NCBI RefSeq assembly: GCF_036323475.1
Contig: NZ_AP028934.1
Coordinates: 186,001 to 250,000, forward strand
Direction: 5' to 3'
Length of the DNA: 64,000 bases
DNA from: Solobacterium moorei
GTDB lineage: Bacteria; Bacillota_I; Bacilli_A; Erysipelotrichales; Erysipelotrichaceae
Position 1 is the first letter of the stretch. Every line of letters starts with the position of its first letter. The notes under the pieces are model-generated. The model saw only the letters and a program-made list of their open reading frames with translations. It was not told the DNA's origin and ran no database searches. A program made the position numbers and the translations under genes. This document shows, piece after piece, positions 26,981-36,248 of the stretch.

Positions 26981-27319
26981 ATGCATAAAATCTATCTATT
27001 CTGTAGTGCGGGGATGTCTACTTCTATGATGGCAAGTAAAATGCAGAAGGTTGCGGATCAACATACTTTAGATATTGAAGTAAAAGCATTCTCTGATAAT
27101 TTATTAGATAAAATCATTACGGAACAAAATCCAGATGCCATTCTTTTAGGACCACAGGTTAAATATTTATATGACAAGGTAGTCGATCGTTATGGACATC
27201 TAGGAAAACCAATTTTCGTTATCGATACAGAAGAGTACGGTAACATGGACGGAGAGAGAGTTCTCAAACGTGCAATTTTAGAAATTAAAAAGAAGAAAGC
27301 AGAAAGCGAAGGTAAATAA
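26981..27319 (+). CDS. PTS lactose/cellobiose-family EIIB component
   Basis: A 112-residue cytoplasmic phosphocarrier. The phosphorylated Cys lies in the N-terminal loop FCSAGMSTSMM (Cys8), typical of the lactose/chitobiose EIIB fold; ILLGPQVKYLYD near residue 50 is also characteristic. It passes phosphate from EIIA to the sugar moved by EIIC. AAAGGAGGGGG precedes the ATG, predicting strong translation. Six bases separate it from EIIC. It opens a cluster with a GrdB-like protein, an M20 peptidase and a DUF871 glycosidase. The EIIA partner lies at 36249. Confidence 0.95.
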   Translation: MHKIYLFCSAGMSTSMMASKMQKVADQHTLDIEVKAFSDNLLDKIITEQNPDAILLGPQVKYLYDKVVDRYGHLGKPIFVIDTEEYGNMDGERVLKRAILEIKKKKAESEGK

Positions 27320-27324
27320 TTATT

Positions 27325-28674
27325 ATGATTAAGGCTTTAGAAAAGTTCCTTATCCCAATCGCTGATACCTTATCAAAGAATAAGGTATTAGTGGCTATCC
27401 GCGATGGCTTTATGTATGCAGTACCAGTAGTTATCGTTGGATCCATTTTCCTATTAATCTCCAACTTCCCAATTGAGGGTTGGTCAGAGATGATTGCTAC
27501 ATTTGCTGGTGAAGGATGGGAAAAATATTTTGATGCAGTAACTGCAGTTACATTTGATTGCTATGCATTACTATCTGTTATGGGCATTGCATATGCATAT
27601 GCACGAGAAAAGGGTGTTGATAAGATTGAATCTGCGGTTGTTGCACTTGTTACATTCTTGATGATTACACCAATGAAACATGCTGCATTCTTGAATGCAG
27701 ATGGCAAAATGTTCTCTGGTTTTTCGTTTGGTCATTTAGGTACAAAGGGTATCTTCTTGGCAATGATTGTAGCAATTATTTCTACAGAAATTTTTGCATT
27801 TGCAATTAAGAAAAAACTTGTTATTAAGTTACCTGATGGTGTCCCACCAGCAGTTATGGATTCATTTGCTGCGTTAATTCCTGCAGGATTATCAATGCTT
27901 GTATTCTTCTTTATCAACATGATCTTCGTTAATACTCCATTTGGAAATGTACATTCATTTATTTATCAAGTACTACAGGCTCCATTAGTTGGTTTAGGTA
28001 AGTCTCAAGCATTTGAAGTTATCTATCAGTTCTTAAGTACATTGTTCTGGTTCTTTGGTATCAATGGACCTGCTGTTACAAATACAATCTTCTCTCCAAT
28101 TCATAAGGCATTAACATTAGAGAACTATGAATTGGCTAAGGCTGGTTTACCAATGACAAATGTATTTACATCAGCATTCTCAGACTTCTTCTGCAACTTC
28201 GGTGGTGGTGGATCTACATTAGGTCTTGTATTAATGATGACATTTATTGCAAAGTCCAAGCGTTTAAAGACATTAGGAAGAATGGCACTTCCTGCTGGTA
28301 TCTTCGGTATCAATGAACCAATTATCTTTGGCTTCCCAATGGTATTGAATGTTATCATGGTAATTCCATTTATCCTTGCACCTGTAATGAATACAATTAT
28401 TGGACAGCTTGCAACAGCAGTAGGATTCATTCCAGTTACATCTGGTGTTCAGTTATCATGGACAACACCAATCTTTATTTCAGGTTATCTGACGACTGGT
28501 TCAATTAATGCTGTAATCTTACAGTTGTTTATGCTACTTGCAGATATGGCTCTCTACTATCCATTCTTCAAGATGCAAGATAGTAAGTATCTAGAGGAAG
28601 AAGAGAAGTTAGCGAAGGAAGAGAAGAAGGATGAAATTGATGAATTGTCCTTCGATGATTTGAAGTTAGACTAA
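27325..28674 (+). CDS. PTS lactose/cellobiose-family EIIC permease
   Basis: A 449-residue membrane permease with about ten helices, from MIKALEKFLIPIADTLSKNK and AIRDGFMYAVPVVIVGSIFLL to a charged C-terminal tail. Family landmarks are FFWFFGINGPAVTN near 235, NFGGGGSTLGL near 290 and FGINEPIIFGFPMVLNVIMVIPFI near 330, the substrate-binding region of CelB/ChbC-type EIIC. It imports and phosphorylates a beta-linked disaccharide or aminosugar. The actual substrate cannot be read from sequence; the neighbouring genes favour an amino-sugar conjugate. Confidence 0.95.
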   Translation: MIKALEKFLIPIADTLSKNKVLVAIRDGFMYAVPVVIVGSIFLLISNFPIEGWSEMIATFAGEGWEKYFDAVTAVTFDCYALLSVMGIAYAYAREKGVDKIESAVVALVTFLMITPMKHAAFLNADGKMFSGFSFGHLGTKGIFLAMIVAIISTEIFAFAIKKKLVIKLPDGVPPAVMDSFAALIPAGLSMLVFFFINMIFVNTPFGNVHSFIYQVLQAPLVGLGKSQAFEVIYQFLSTLFWFFGINGPAVTNTIFSPIHKALTLENYELAKAGLPMTNVFTSAFSDFFCNFGGGGSTLGLVLMMTFIAKSKRLKTLGRMALPAGIFGINEPIIFGFPMVLNVIMVIPFILAPVMNTIIGQLATAVGFIPVTSGVQLSWTTPIFISGYLTTGSINAVILQLFMLLADMALYYPFFKMQDSKYLEEEEKLAKEEKKDEIDELSFDDLKLD

Positions 28675-28675
28675 T

Positions 28676-29200
28676 ATGAAAGTAATATTGATTTTTGATT
28701 CCGGCTTAGCTGGAGCAGGTGGTAAGAGCAACCCTGATTGCACACTAAGTGCAACGCGCGAGATTGCTGGGACTGCAATGCTTTTAGAACCATATTTGAA
28801 AGAGATAGGCGGTCAGATTAGTGCAACACTTTACTGTGGAATGGATTACTACAAGCAGAATAAAGATGAAGTGGTTATGAAGATGACTGCGATGGTGAAG
28901 AAATTGGAACCAGATTTTGTCTTGTGTGGACCATGCTTTAACTTCCCTGAGTACAGTGAAATGGCAGCTCGTTGTGCAAAATTAATTGCAGAAAAAACAA
29001 CAGCAAAAGTCGCAAGTATGATGGCAATTGAAAATCAAGAAGTGATTGCACAATATAAGAATGATATTACGATTCTAAAGATGCCTAAGAAAGGCGGAAC
29101 AGGGTTAAGTGAGTCATTTGAAAATATGGCAAAGTTCATTGATGCATCCGTAAATCATCCGGAAAATCTTGAAGCTTTAAAAGAAACAATTTGTTATTAG
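28676..29200 (+). CDS. GrdB-like protein (glycine/sarcosine reductase B family, short)
   Basis: 174 residues, starting one base after the EIIC stop. The middle resembles the N-terminal part of reductase protein B of the glycine/betaine/sarcosine/D-proline systems: LYCGMDYYKQNKDEVVMKM followed by LEPDFVLCGPCFNFPEYSEMAARCAKLI. The large rest of GrdB, including the selenocysteine, is absent; there is no in-frame TGA to reinterpret. Complete Stickland reductase genes are not nearby. It is therefore unlikely to be a classical reductase and more likely a small enzyme acting in the PTS pathway. Function unknown. Confidence 0.65.
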   Translation: MKVILIFDSGLAGAGGKSNPDCTLSATREIAGTAMLLEPYLKEIGGQISATLYCGMDYYKQNKDEVVMKMTAMVKKLEPDFVLCGPCFNFPEYSEMAARCAKLIAEKTTAKVASMMAIENQEVIAQYKNDITILKMPKKGGTGLSESFENMAKFIDASVNHPENLEALKETICY

Positions 29201-29209
29201 AATAAGTCA

Positions 29210-29244
29210 AGCCCGGACAAAAGCTAACTGTTCGGGCTGATTTT
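29210..29244 (+). terminator. Intrinsic terminator after the PTS IIB-IIC-GrdB-like unit
   Basis: AGCCCGGACA (29210-29219) pairs with TGTTCGGGCT (29229-29238) and is followed by GATTTT. It separates the first transcription unit from the peptidase-DUF871 pair, or allows partial read-through into it. Confidence 0.75.
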
Positions 29245-29305
29245 AAAAATTAGAGAAAAATATAAACATACATGTTTATTGAATTAAAAAGAAAAGAGAT
29301 TAATT

Positions 29306-30439
29306 GTGAATAAGGAAGAGATATTTGCGCAGGTTGAAAGACGGAAACAAGATATGATTGATGACATTTGTACAATGGTACAAATTGATTCAAGACGTGG
29401 TGAGCCACAAGAGAAAAAGCCTTTCGGAATTGGGCCTGCAAATGCTTTGGAAAAAGCACTTGAAATTTGTAGACGAGAGGGACTGCCAACGAAAAATGTA
29501 GATGGTTATATGGGCTATGGCAGTTTCGGTAATAGTGAGGAATATATTGGTATTATTGGGCATGTAGATGTTGTTGAAGTTGGTGATGGTTGGATTGATC
29601 CGCCTTTTTCCGCTGCAATCCATGATGGAAGAATTTGGGGACGTGGAGCGTTAGATGATAAGGGCCCACTCTTTGCGGCAATGTATGGCATGCTTGCATT
29701 AAAAGATTTAGGGGTGCAGCCAAAGACAGCGATACATATCATCTTTGGAACAAATGAAGAAACTGGCATGGAAGATATGCATTACTTCTTGCAACATGAG
29801 AAAAAACCACTTGTAGGTTTTACACCGGATAATAAATTTCCTGCTATTTATGGTGAACGTGGTAGAGCGGTCATTGAAGTCTGGGGTGATGAACAGAAAG
29901 TAATTGAATTTGCGAATGAGTATTTCATGAATGCGAATGTCAATGGTGATAGATTGGGTATTGCTGTAAAGGATGAGCATTTTGGTGAGATGAAGATTCG
30001 CAATAAATTGTTATTGCATGCTAAGGATAAGATGGGTATTCGCTTCTCACTTAGCTATCCAACTTGTGATATGGATAAGATCATGCAGCAAATTCAAATA
30101 AAAGCAGTAGATTTAGAAGTGAGATTGGTATCCAATTCCCCCGTAGTGCTACACCATAAAAATTCGTGGCTAGTAAAGACAATGCAGAAGGCGTATGAAG
30201 AGGCAACAGATACAAGCGCACAACCAACTACAACAACAGGCGGAACATATGCTCACGTTTGTGATTCCATTATTCCGTATGGACCAAGTTTCCCAGGACA
30301 AAATGGAATTGCCCATCAGCCAAATGAATGGGTCAATATTGATGATTTGGTTGCGTGTGCAAAAATATATGCATGGACACTATATAAATTGTGTACAGAG
30401 CAAATACCTGAAAATCCATTAGAGGAGGAAAAATTATGA
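29306..30439 (+). CDS. M20 family metallo-dipeptidase (PepV/Sapep-like)
   Basis: 377 residues with a GTG start at 29306 and only a weak AAGAAAAGAG site upstream. Dinuclear metal ligands are recognisable: GHVDVVEVGDGW near residue 91, GRGALDDKGP near 113, the catalytic NEETGMED near 151, TPDNKFP near 173 and the C-terminal GIAHQPNEW near 346. PepV/Sapep enzymes hydrolyse dipeptides in the cytoplasm. This one is about 90 residues shorter than usual PepV, mainly in the lid domain. Its stop overlaps the start of the DUF871 gene (ATGA), implying coupled translation. In this context it may trim a peptide part of an imported conjugate. Confidence 0.85.
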   Translation: MNKEEIFAQVERRKQDMIDDICTMVQIDSRRGEPQEKKPFGIGPANALEKALEICRREGLPTKNVDGYMGYGSFGNSEEYIGIIGHVDVVEVGDGWIDPPFSAAIHDGRIWGRGALDDKGPLFAAMYGMLALKDLGVQPKTAIHIIFGTNEETGMEDMHYFLQHEKKPLVGFTPDNKFPAIYGERGRAVIEVWGDEQKVIEFANEYFMNANVNGDRLGIAVKDEHFGEMKIRNKLLLHAKDKMGIRFSLSYPTCDMDKIMQQIQIKAVDLEVRLVSNSPVVLHHKNSWLVKTMQKAYEEATDTSAQPTTTTGGTYAHVCDSIIPYGPSFPGQNGIAHQPNEWVNIDDLVACAKIYAWTLYKLCTEQIPENPLEEEKL

Positions 30440-31524
30440 GAAAACTAGGAGTTTCTATTTACCCAGAAAAAAGTAGTATTGAAGAGATCTTTGCATATCT
30501 AAAAGAAATGAGTGAAATCGGTGCAAAGAGAATTTTCTCTTGCTTATTATCTGTAAGAAAACCGGCAAATGAAATCAAAGAAGAGTTTACAAAGATTCAT
30601 GATTACGCAAAGAGTCTTGGTTATGAAATCATCTTAGATGTAAATCCGTCTGTATTTAAAGAATTGGGTGTCAGTTATACAGATTTGAAATTTTTCCATG
30701 ATATTCATGCGGATGGTATCCGCATGGATGGTGGTTTTAGTGGTTTTGAAGAAGCACTTATGACATATAATCCATATGGGTTGAAAGTAGAAATTAACAT
30801 GAGTTCAAGTACACATACAATTGATACAATCATGGACTATAAACCAAATCGTTATCAGTTGTGCGCATGTCATAATTTTTATCCACATGACTATACGGGA
30901 TTGGATTTGGATTTCTTCTTAAAGTGTTCTGAAAAGTTTAGTCACTATGGACTAAGAACAGCTGCGTTTATCGGCTCTTTGGAAAAGGCTGCGTATGGAC
31001 CATGGCCTACAACGGATGGTTTATGTACATTAGAAATGCATCGTCATATGCCGATTGATATTCAACTAAAACATCTAGTCGTATTAGATTTAATTGATGA
31101 TATTATTATCGCAAACTGTTATCCAAGTGCTGCAGAAAAGGAAGCGTTAAAGCATGTTTGCTTAGATGTTGTAAATTTCAAAGTTGTACTAGAAGCGAAT
31201 ATTCCGGAAACAGAAAAGAAGATTGTATTAGAAGAACTTCATTTAAATCGAGGAGATTTAAATCCATGCATGATTCGTTCAAGCCAAAGTAGAGTGAAAT
31301 ACAGGGGTCATCATTTTGATGTGTTCCATGCTCCGGATATGATTCATCGTGGCGATGTATTGATTGATAGTAGTGAATATGGAACATATGCTGGTGAACT
31401 ACAGATTGCATTACAGGATATGAAGAATAGTGGAAGAACCAATGTTGTTGGACATATTCGTGAAGAGGAACTCTTTATCCTTGATAGTCTAAAGCCTTGG
31501 CAGAAGTTTAAATTTACATTGTAG
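30436..31524 (+). CDS. DUF871 / MupG-like 6-phospho-glycosidase
   Basis: 362 residues of the DUF871 family: N-terminal TIM barrel opening with RKLGVSIYPEKSSIEEI, then IFSCLLSV, DVNPSVFKELG, DGIRMDGGFSGFEEA and ACHNFYPHDYTGLD, followed by a cyclophilin-like C-terminal domain from about residue 240. The characterised member, Staphylococcus aureus MupG, is a 6-phospho-N-acetylmuramidase (GH170) that splits MurNAc-6-phosphate-GlcNAc after PTS import. Here it lies with a PTS and a dipeptidase, so a related intracellular phospho-glycosidase role is likely. It overlaps the peptidase stop by four bases. Substrate specificity is not established. Confidence 0.85.
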   Translation: MRKLGVSIYPEKSSIEEIFAYLKEMSEIGAKRIFSCLLSVRKPANEIKEEFTKIHDYAKSLGYEIILDVNPSVFKELGVSYTDLKFFHDIHADGIRMDGGFSGFEEALMTYNPYGLKVEINMSSSTHTIDTIMDYKPNRYQLCACHNFYPHDYTGLDLDFFLKCSEKFSHYGLRTAAFIGSLEKAAYGPWPTTDGLCTLEMHRHMPIDIQLKHLVVLDLIDDIIIANCYPSAAEKEALKHVCLDVVNFKVVLEANIPETEKKIVLEELHLNRGDLNPCMIRSSQSRVKYRGHHFDVFHAPDMIHRGDVLIDSSEYGTYAGELQIALQDMKNSGRTNVVGHIREEELFILDSLKPWQKFKFTL

Positions 31525-31583
31525 TATCCTAAATTATATTTCTGAATGACAGGGCTATTGATGTCTGTAAATATAATGATAAA

Positions 31584-31634
31584 AGAAAAGAAGATGAAAC
31601 AGGACGAGCTATCCTAAAGACATCTTCTTTTTTG
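31584..31634. terminator. Bidirectional terminator between DUF871 gene and PRD regulator
   Basis: AAAAGAAGATG (31586-31596) pairs with CATCTTCTTTT (31621-31631), with A and T runs outside the stem. The genes on both sides converge on it. Confidence 0.75.
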
Positions 31635-31637
31635 ACT

Positions 31638-33545
31638 CTATGAAATGAGATAACTAATGAATTCCTCATATGTGTTGCTCGAAATTAAGTGAGATAGCTT
31701 TTCATAATCTTCTGTAAGAGAGGCGACCCAATCGAAGAATGGTTTGAGAGTTGTGGTATCGGGTTTATCAATTGCTAGTAGGAAAATAAGCTGTACCTCA
31801 TACTTGCCCCATAGTACTGGTTTGTCTAATAGCATGATTGAGATTGCGGATTTAAGACAAGAGGAATCAATTGGGTGTGGTGTTGCAAAGTTAAAATTAA
31901 ACGATGTTGGTGATAGTGCTTCACGCCGCATCACGGACGGATAGAATGCATCAGTCACAATAGAAGCCTTTTGGAGTTCTTTTGACATGAACTGTAGAAT
32001 CTCTTGTGGTGTATTAAAGAGTTGATGATTATAGAAGAACTCTTTTGAAATTAATCCTTTTAGATTTGTATAGAACTCTTTTTGTGTACGCGTTCTTTCA
32101 ATTTCATGAATCATTTCGAAAAGTTTAGCTTCATCATCTTTACTGCAGAGCAATGAAACTTCGACCGTTGGAATCTCGAGCTTATGACGTAATGGAATTG
32201 AACATATTAATAAGTCTGGTTCATCCGCAAGGATGAGTTCCTCTTGAAAGTATGCATATACTTTGACAATCTCAATATGTTCATAGAATATCGTTTCAAT
32301 CTTTTTACGTTGTGTATAGAAGGCTGTTTCACCTAACGGATAAATCCATATCGCTCTGAGTTTTTTGGAATGATAGATACGCTCGTATGCAAGTCCTAGA
32401 TGTAAAGTAATAAAGCCAATTTCATCTTCAGTGATATTGATGTGTAGCCTATTTGCAAGGAAGGTTGCAGTACTTACCCCTACTTCAAAAATCAGTGGAA
32501 ACTTACGTTTAATTTCTTGTAGGTATAAGTTGGCTGTATGGGTTTGACTAATACTGCGCTCAATTAACGATTGGAGATGGAGTGTTAAACCGAGCTTAAA
32601 GTCATCATCTTTAGAGAAGTCGATACCGTGATGACCGTATATAAAAGCAATCAATTCATTGACGATGTCACTGCAGAGTAACCCATCGGGCATATAGTTG
32701 GAGATTTCTGCATCACTGATTTGTGCTGGATTGTTTCCCATCAGTAATAATGCAAGGATATTGACTTCACTTTCAATGACCTGCGCTTGATATAATATTG
32801 CAATTTGTTCGTAGAATTCTTTGGCAATTTTATATTCAATGGCATTGTGAATCTTGGAACTTGTGTATGTTGACTCAATGTATTTCCCACTTAGAATACG
32901 ATCAATAGAAATACTGATATGCAATAATATGGATGGCAATGCATTTGCGTTAATTACATACTTGTGTTCTTGCAGTAAGTTTTCTAACTCGCTTTTGCAT
33001 CTGAGTAAATCAAAGTTTTGATATAGATTTGCTAGCTCGTTGATATTTAAGAAATTCTGCTTGGTCTCGTCCATGAGAAGATGTTTGTATAATTTGCGTA
33101 GTTCATTTTCAGAGCCTAATAGGACGAGATGGTTTGATGATTTCTTGAGTTTGAGATTTTGATAATTTGCTAATTGTTTACGGATCTCTTTAAGATGTGC
33201 ATCAAGAGTATATTCGGAGATGCATAACTGTTCTAATAAATCAGGGATATAGATAGAATCACGTGATAAAAGAAGGGACTTTAGAATATACAAATTTCTT
33301 TCGAATGAGCTCTGCAATAAGTTCTGTCGTTTCGATTGAAATTGTTTATAGTTTTCAGGGATGAGAGCATATCCACTTCGAAGATTTGAGGTAATTAGCT
33401 TCTCAGAATAAACTTTATTGATTGTATCAATATCAGAACGAATCGTACGATTAGATACAGATAATAATTTGGCGAGTTCGTTAGCAGTGAACCATTTGTT
33501 TTCTTCACGTAGAATGTGAAGAATCTTTTCTTGTCGTTTATTCAT
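31638..33545 (-). CDS. PRD-containing PTS-controlled transcription activator (LicR/MtlR type)
   Basis: 635 residues. The start MNKRQEKILHIL at 33545 follows AAAGGTGAT; the frame extends further but without a site. Domains in order: HTH at 1-60 (ELAKLLSVSNRTIRSDI), second HTH near 100-125, PRD1 at about 170-280 and PRD2 at about 285-395 (with EDEIGFITLHLGLAYER), an EIIB-like segment near 400-475, and a mannitol-type EIIA domain to the end with FATPHPIDSS. Such regulators sense PTS phosphorylation and activate their sugar operons. It is encoded between the two halves of the PTS locus and very probably controls both. Confidence 0.9.
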   Translation of the reverse strand: MNKRQEKILHILREENKWFTANELAKLLSVSNRTIRSDIDTINKVYSEKLITSNLRSGYALIPENYKQFQSKRQNLLQSSFERNLYILKSLLLSRDSIYIPDLLEQLCISEYTLDAHLKEIRKQLANYQNLKLKKSSNHLVLLGSENELRKLYKHLLMDETKQNFLNINELANLYQNFDLLRCKSELENLLQEHKYVINANALPSILLHISISIDRILSGKYIESTYTSSKIHNAIEYKIAKEFYEQIAILYQAQVIESEVNILALLLMGNNPAQISDAEISNYMPDGLLCSDIVNELIAFIYGHHGIDFSKDDDFKLGLTLHLQSLIERSISQTHTANLYLQEIKRKFPLIFEVGVSTATFLANRLHINITEDEIGFITLHLGLAYERIYHSKKLRAIWIYPLGETAFYTQRKKIETIFYEHIEIVKVYAYFQEELILADEPDLLICSIPLRHKLEIPTVEVSLLCSKDDEAKLFEMIHEIERTRTQKEFYTNLKGLISKEFFYNHQLFNTPQEILQFMSKELQKASIVTDAFYPSVMRREALSPTSFNFNFATPHPIDSSCLKSAISIMLLDKPVLWGKYEVQLIFLLAIDKPDTTTLKPFFDWVASLTEDYEKLSHLISSNTYEEFISYLIS

Positions 33546-33655
33546 AATAATCACCTTTCGTAGCATGGAATAATATTTTCCTAATAGTAGGAAAACAAAA
33601 CATAGGAATCTATATGATAATTTATTAAAATAGTAATATAAAAAAGAGGGGTAGA

Positions 33656-34537
33656 ATGAAAGAGAAACTCATCGATTTTAAGCAGAAACAATCGATCCGT
33701 TTAGTGTTCAGTATTCTCTGTGTCATCTTTTCGGCTTTGTTGCAAACTTATGCCTTAAAAGTTTTTTTAAGACCTGCCGGATTGTTGTCGAGTGGATTTA
33801 CGGGTCTTGCAATATTAATAAATGTTATAGGCAGTCAACATCAAATACAAATACCAGTTGCGCTAATGATTGTATTACTGAATGTACCAGTAGCGATACT
33901 GTGTGGTAAGTCTATTTCAACAAAGTTTACTATACTATCATCATTGCAATTTGCATGTGTGTCAATATTCTTAACGGTATTTCAATTTGATATTTTGTTT
34001 GATGATATCATGTTAAACATCGTTATTGGTGGTGTGGTGTATGGCTTAGGAATTGTGGCTGCGTTAGTAGGCAATGCAAGTACGGGTGGTACAGATTTTA
34101 TTGCATTATATGTTTCAAATAAGACGGGTAAGAGTATTTGGACATATGTCTTTGTATATAACTGTATCTTGTTATGTATCTTTGGTTTTGTGTCGGGTTG
34201 GGAGCGTGCAGGATATTCCATTATCATGCAGTTTGTATCGACTAAAGTTATTGAAAGCTTGTATCGAAGATATGATCGAAGCACGATACAGATAACAAGT
34301 AAGATGCCTGAAGAAATCGTAGCTGTCTATACAAAGAAATATCGTCATGGTATTTCGGTTTGGGAAAGCTATGGAGGATATTCTCATCAAAAGAATTACA
34401 TGTTGAATACTGTTGTTTCGACATTAGAAGTGAAGGAGATTGCACATTTGATATTAAATGTTGATCCTCGTGCAATCATAAATGTATATAGAACTGATGA
34501 TTTCTATGGCGGTTTTTATCGGAAACCGATAGACTAG
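33656..34537 (+). CDS. YitT family membrane protein (DUF161/DUF2179)
   Basis: 293 residues. Five to six hydrophobic helices cover residues 15-205 (VFSILCVIFSALLQTYALKVFLRPAGLLSSGFTGLAIL; GLGIVAALVGNASTGGTDFIALYVS). A soluble C-terminal DUF2179 domain follows (STIQITSKMPEEIVAVYTKKYRHGISVWESYGGYS...VLRTVVSTLEVKEI-like). The family is very common in Firmicutes and its transport role is unproven. It is divergent from the PRD regulator and 16 bases upstream of the aspartylglucosaminidase-like gene, so it probably belongs to the same operon and could be an extra transporter for it. Confidence 0.88.
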   Translation: MKEKLIDFKQKQSIRLVFSILCVIFSALLQTYALKVFLRPAGLLSSGFTGLAILINVIGSQHQIQIPVALMIVLLNVPVAILCGKSISTKFTILSSLQFACVSIFLTVFQFDILFDDIMLNIVIGGVVYGLGIVAALVGNASTGGTDFIALYVSNKTGKSIWTYVFVYNCILLCIFGFVSGWERAGYSIIMQFVSTKVIESLYRRYDRSTIQITSKMPEEIVAVYTKKYRHGISVWESYGGYSHQKNYMLNTVVSTLEVKEIAHLILNVDPRAIINVYRTDDFYGGFYRKPID

Positions 34538-34553
34538 ACGGGAGGATATTTTG

Positions 34554-35507
34554 ATGTGGGCGATAATTGCGACTTGGCGAATGGCACTTGAAGGGGTACA
34601 GGAGGCAGGTAACTTATTAAAAGAAGGTAAGAGCAGCGGGGAAGCGGTTGAACATGCAATACGCTGTGTAGAGGATTTCCCATACTATAAATCTGTTGGA
34701 TATGGTGGTTTACCAAATGAAGAGATGATTGTTGAACTCGATGCAGGATATATGGATGGAAATACAATGGCTATGGGGGCTGTAGCTGGTATTAAAGATT
34801 TCGCAAATCCTATTTCCATTGCCAAAGAGTTATCAAAAGATACTGTCAATTGTGTACTTGTAGCAGAGGGTGCTGAAAAGTATGCTAGCAAAAAAGGTTT
34901 TGAAAGAAAGACAATGTTAACAGATCGGGCCAAGCAACATTATCGTAAACGTGTAAAAGAAGTTCGCGAGCAGGAGCTAAAACCATATGATGGCCATGAT
35001 ACTGTTGGTGAAGTTGCACTAGATAGTGCAGGAAAGATTGTTGCAGGAACTTCTACGAGTGGTTTATTTATGAAGAAGGCTGGACGTATTGGTGATTCTC
35101 CTATCGTTGGGGGTGGCTTCTACGCTGACTCTGAGGTTGGTGGAGCTACCGCGACTGGTCTTGGCGAAGATTTGATGAAGGGATGTATCTCTTATGAAAT
35201 CGTACGTAAGATGAAAGAAGGAATGGACCCACAAGAAGCTTGCCAAAGAACAGTAGATGAGTTAGATGCGAAACTAAAAAAGAGCCGCGGCTTTGCAGGT
35301 GATCTTAGTGTTGTGGCAATTGATAAAGATGGTAATTACGGTTGTGCTACGAATATTCAAAACTTCTCATTTGTTATATATCGCGAAAACGAAGAAGCCA
35401 AAGTTTATCTAGCAAATTGTATCGATGGTAAGACAGTGATTACAGCTGCTAGTCAAGAGTGGATGGACCAATACATGCAAGAAAGGATGGCACCGATTCA
35501 AGAATGA
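34554..35507 (+). CDS. N4-(beta-N-acetylglucosaminyl)-L-asparaginase-like Ntn hydrolase
   Basis: 317 residues; the ATG at 34554 follows GGGAGGATAT. It belongs to the self-processing asparaginase-2/aspartylglucosaminidase family. The cleavage site lies in PYDGHDTVGEVALD; Thr150 becomes the N-terminal nucleophile of the beta chain. GTSTSGLFMKKAGRIGDSPIVGGG and ATATGLGEDLMKG follow in the expected order, and VGYGGLPNEE stands in the alpha chain. The family cleaves the GlcNAc-Asn bond of glycoasparagines, releasing aspartate and a 1-amino-sugar. No signal peptide is present, so it acts in the cytoplasm, presumably on an imported, possibly phosphorylated substrate. It overlaps cutC by four bases. 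Confidence 0.88.
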   Translation: MWAIIATWRMALEGVQEAGNLLKEGKSSGEAVEHAIRCVEDFPYYKSVGYGGLPNEEMIVELDAGYMDGNTMAMGAVAGIKDFANPISIAKELSKDTVNCVLVAEGAEKYASKKGFERKTMLTDRAKQHYRKRVKEVREQELKPYDGHDTVGEVALDSAGKIVAGTSTSGLFMKKAGRIGDSPIVGGGFYADSEVGGATATGLGEDLMKGCISYEIVRKMKEGMDPQEACQRTVDELDAKLKKSRGFAGDLSVVAIDKDGNYGCATNIQNFSFVIYRENEEAKVYLANCIDGKTVITAASQEWMDQYMQERMAPIQE

Positions 35508-36247
35508 AAATAGATATCTTTGAAGTGTGTGCTGGAAGTGTGCAGGATTGTATCAATGCGCAACTTGGCGGTGCAGATCGTGTTGAACTAAATAGTGCTT
35601 TATATCTTGGTGGACTAACTCCTAGTCTTGCGATGTTAAAGCTTGTAAAAGAAAGGACGTCACTCAAGGTTATCTGTATGGATAGACCTCGGGCAGCTGG
35701 CTTTTGTTATGATGATGTCGAAATAGAGACAATGCTTGAAGATGCCAAAATCTTATTAGAAAATGGGGCAGATGGAATTTCCTTTGGTTTTCTGAATTCT
35801 GATGCGACAATCAATGTAACCGAAACAAAAAAGATGGTTGAATTAATCCATCGCTATCAAAAGGAAGCCGTGTTCCATCGTGCGTTTGATTGTGTGGCTG
35901 ACCCTATACAGGCAATCAAACTATTAATTGCTTGTGGTGTTGATCGTATCTTGACAAGTGGTTTACAGCCAACCGCACTACAGGGCATCTCAGCAATTGC
36001 AAAATTACAAAGTGAATTTGGCAATCAGATTGAGCTACTTGCGGGTAGCGGTATTCATGCGGATAATATTAGAACATTAAAAGAACAAACAGGAATTCAT
36101 CAATTCCATGGTAGTTGTAAGGAATGGTGTAAAGATCCCACCACAACAGTTGGAAATGTGAGTTATGCCTATCACGAAAGTGATGACTATGATTGCGTTA
36201 GTTTGGAAAAGGTAAAATGTATCGTACAGGAATTGAGAGGTAAGTAA
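35504..36247 (+). CDS. cutC: CutC family protein
   Basis: 247 residues; ATG at 35504 overlaps the upstream TGA (ATGA), so translation is coupled. It is a TIM-barrel CutC: IFEVCAGSVQDCINAQLGGADRVELN at the N-terminus, LYLGGLTPSLAML, GADGISFGFL near 90, VFHRAFDCV near 125, RILTSGLQPTALQG near 150, LLAGSGIHADNI and HGSCKEW. CutC was named for copper homeostasis, but the biochemical activity is unsettled. Its tight coupling here to an aspartylglucosaminidase-like gene and a PTS EIIA gene points to sugar metabolism rather than metal handling. Confidence 0.9.
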   Translation: MKIDIFEVCAGSVQDCINAQLGGADRVELNSALYLGGLTPSLAMLKLVKERTSLKVICMDRPRAAGFCYDDVEIETMLEDAKILLENGADGISFGFLNSDATINVTETKKMVELIHRYQKEAVFHRAFDCVADPIQAIKLLIACGVDRILTSGLQPTALQGISAIAKLQSEFGNQIELLAGSGIHADNIRTLKEQTGIHQFHGSCKEWCKDPTTTVGNVSYAYHESDDYDCVSLEKVKCIVQELRGK

Positions 36248-36248
36248 A

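Noticed and set aside
28676-29200. Selenoprotein B of glycine reductase
   Set aside because: The protein is too short and contains no in-frame TGA that could be selenocysteine. No grdA, grdC or selenium genes are nearby.
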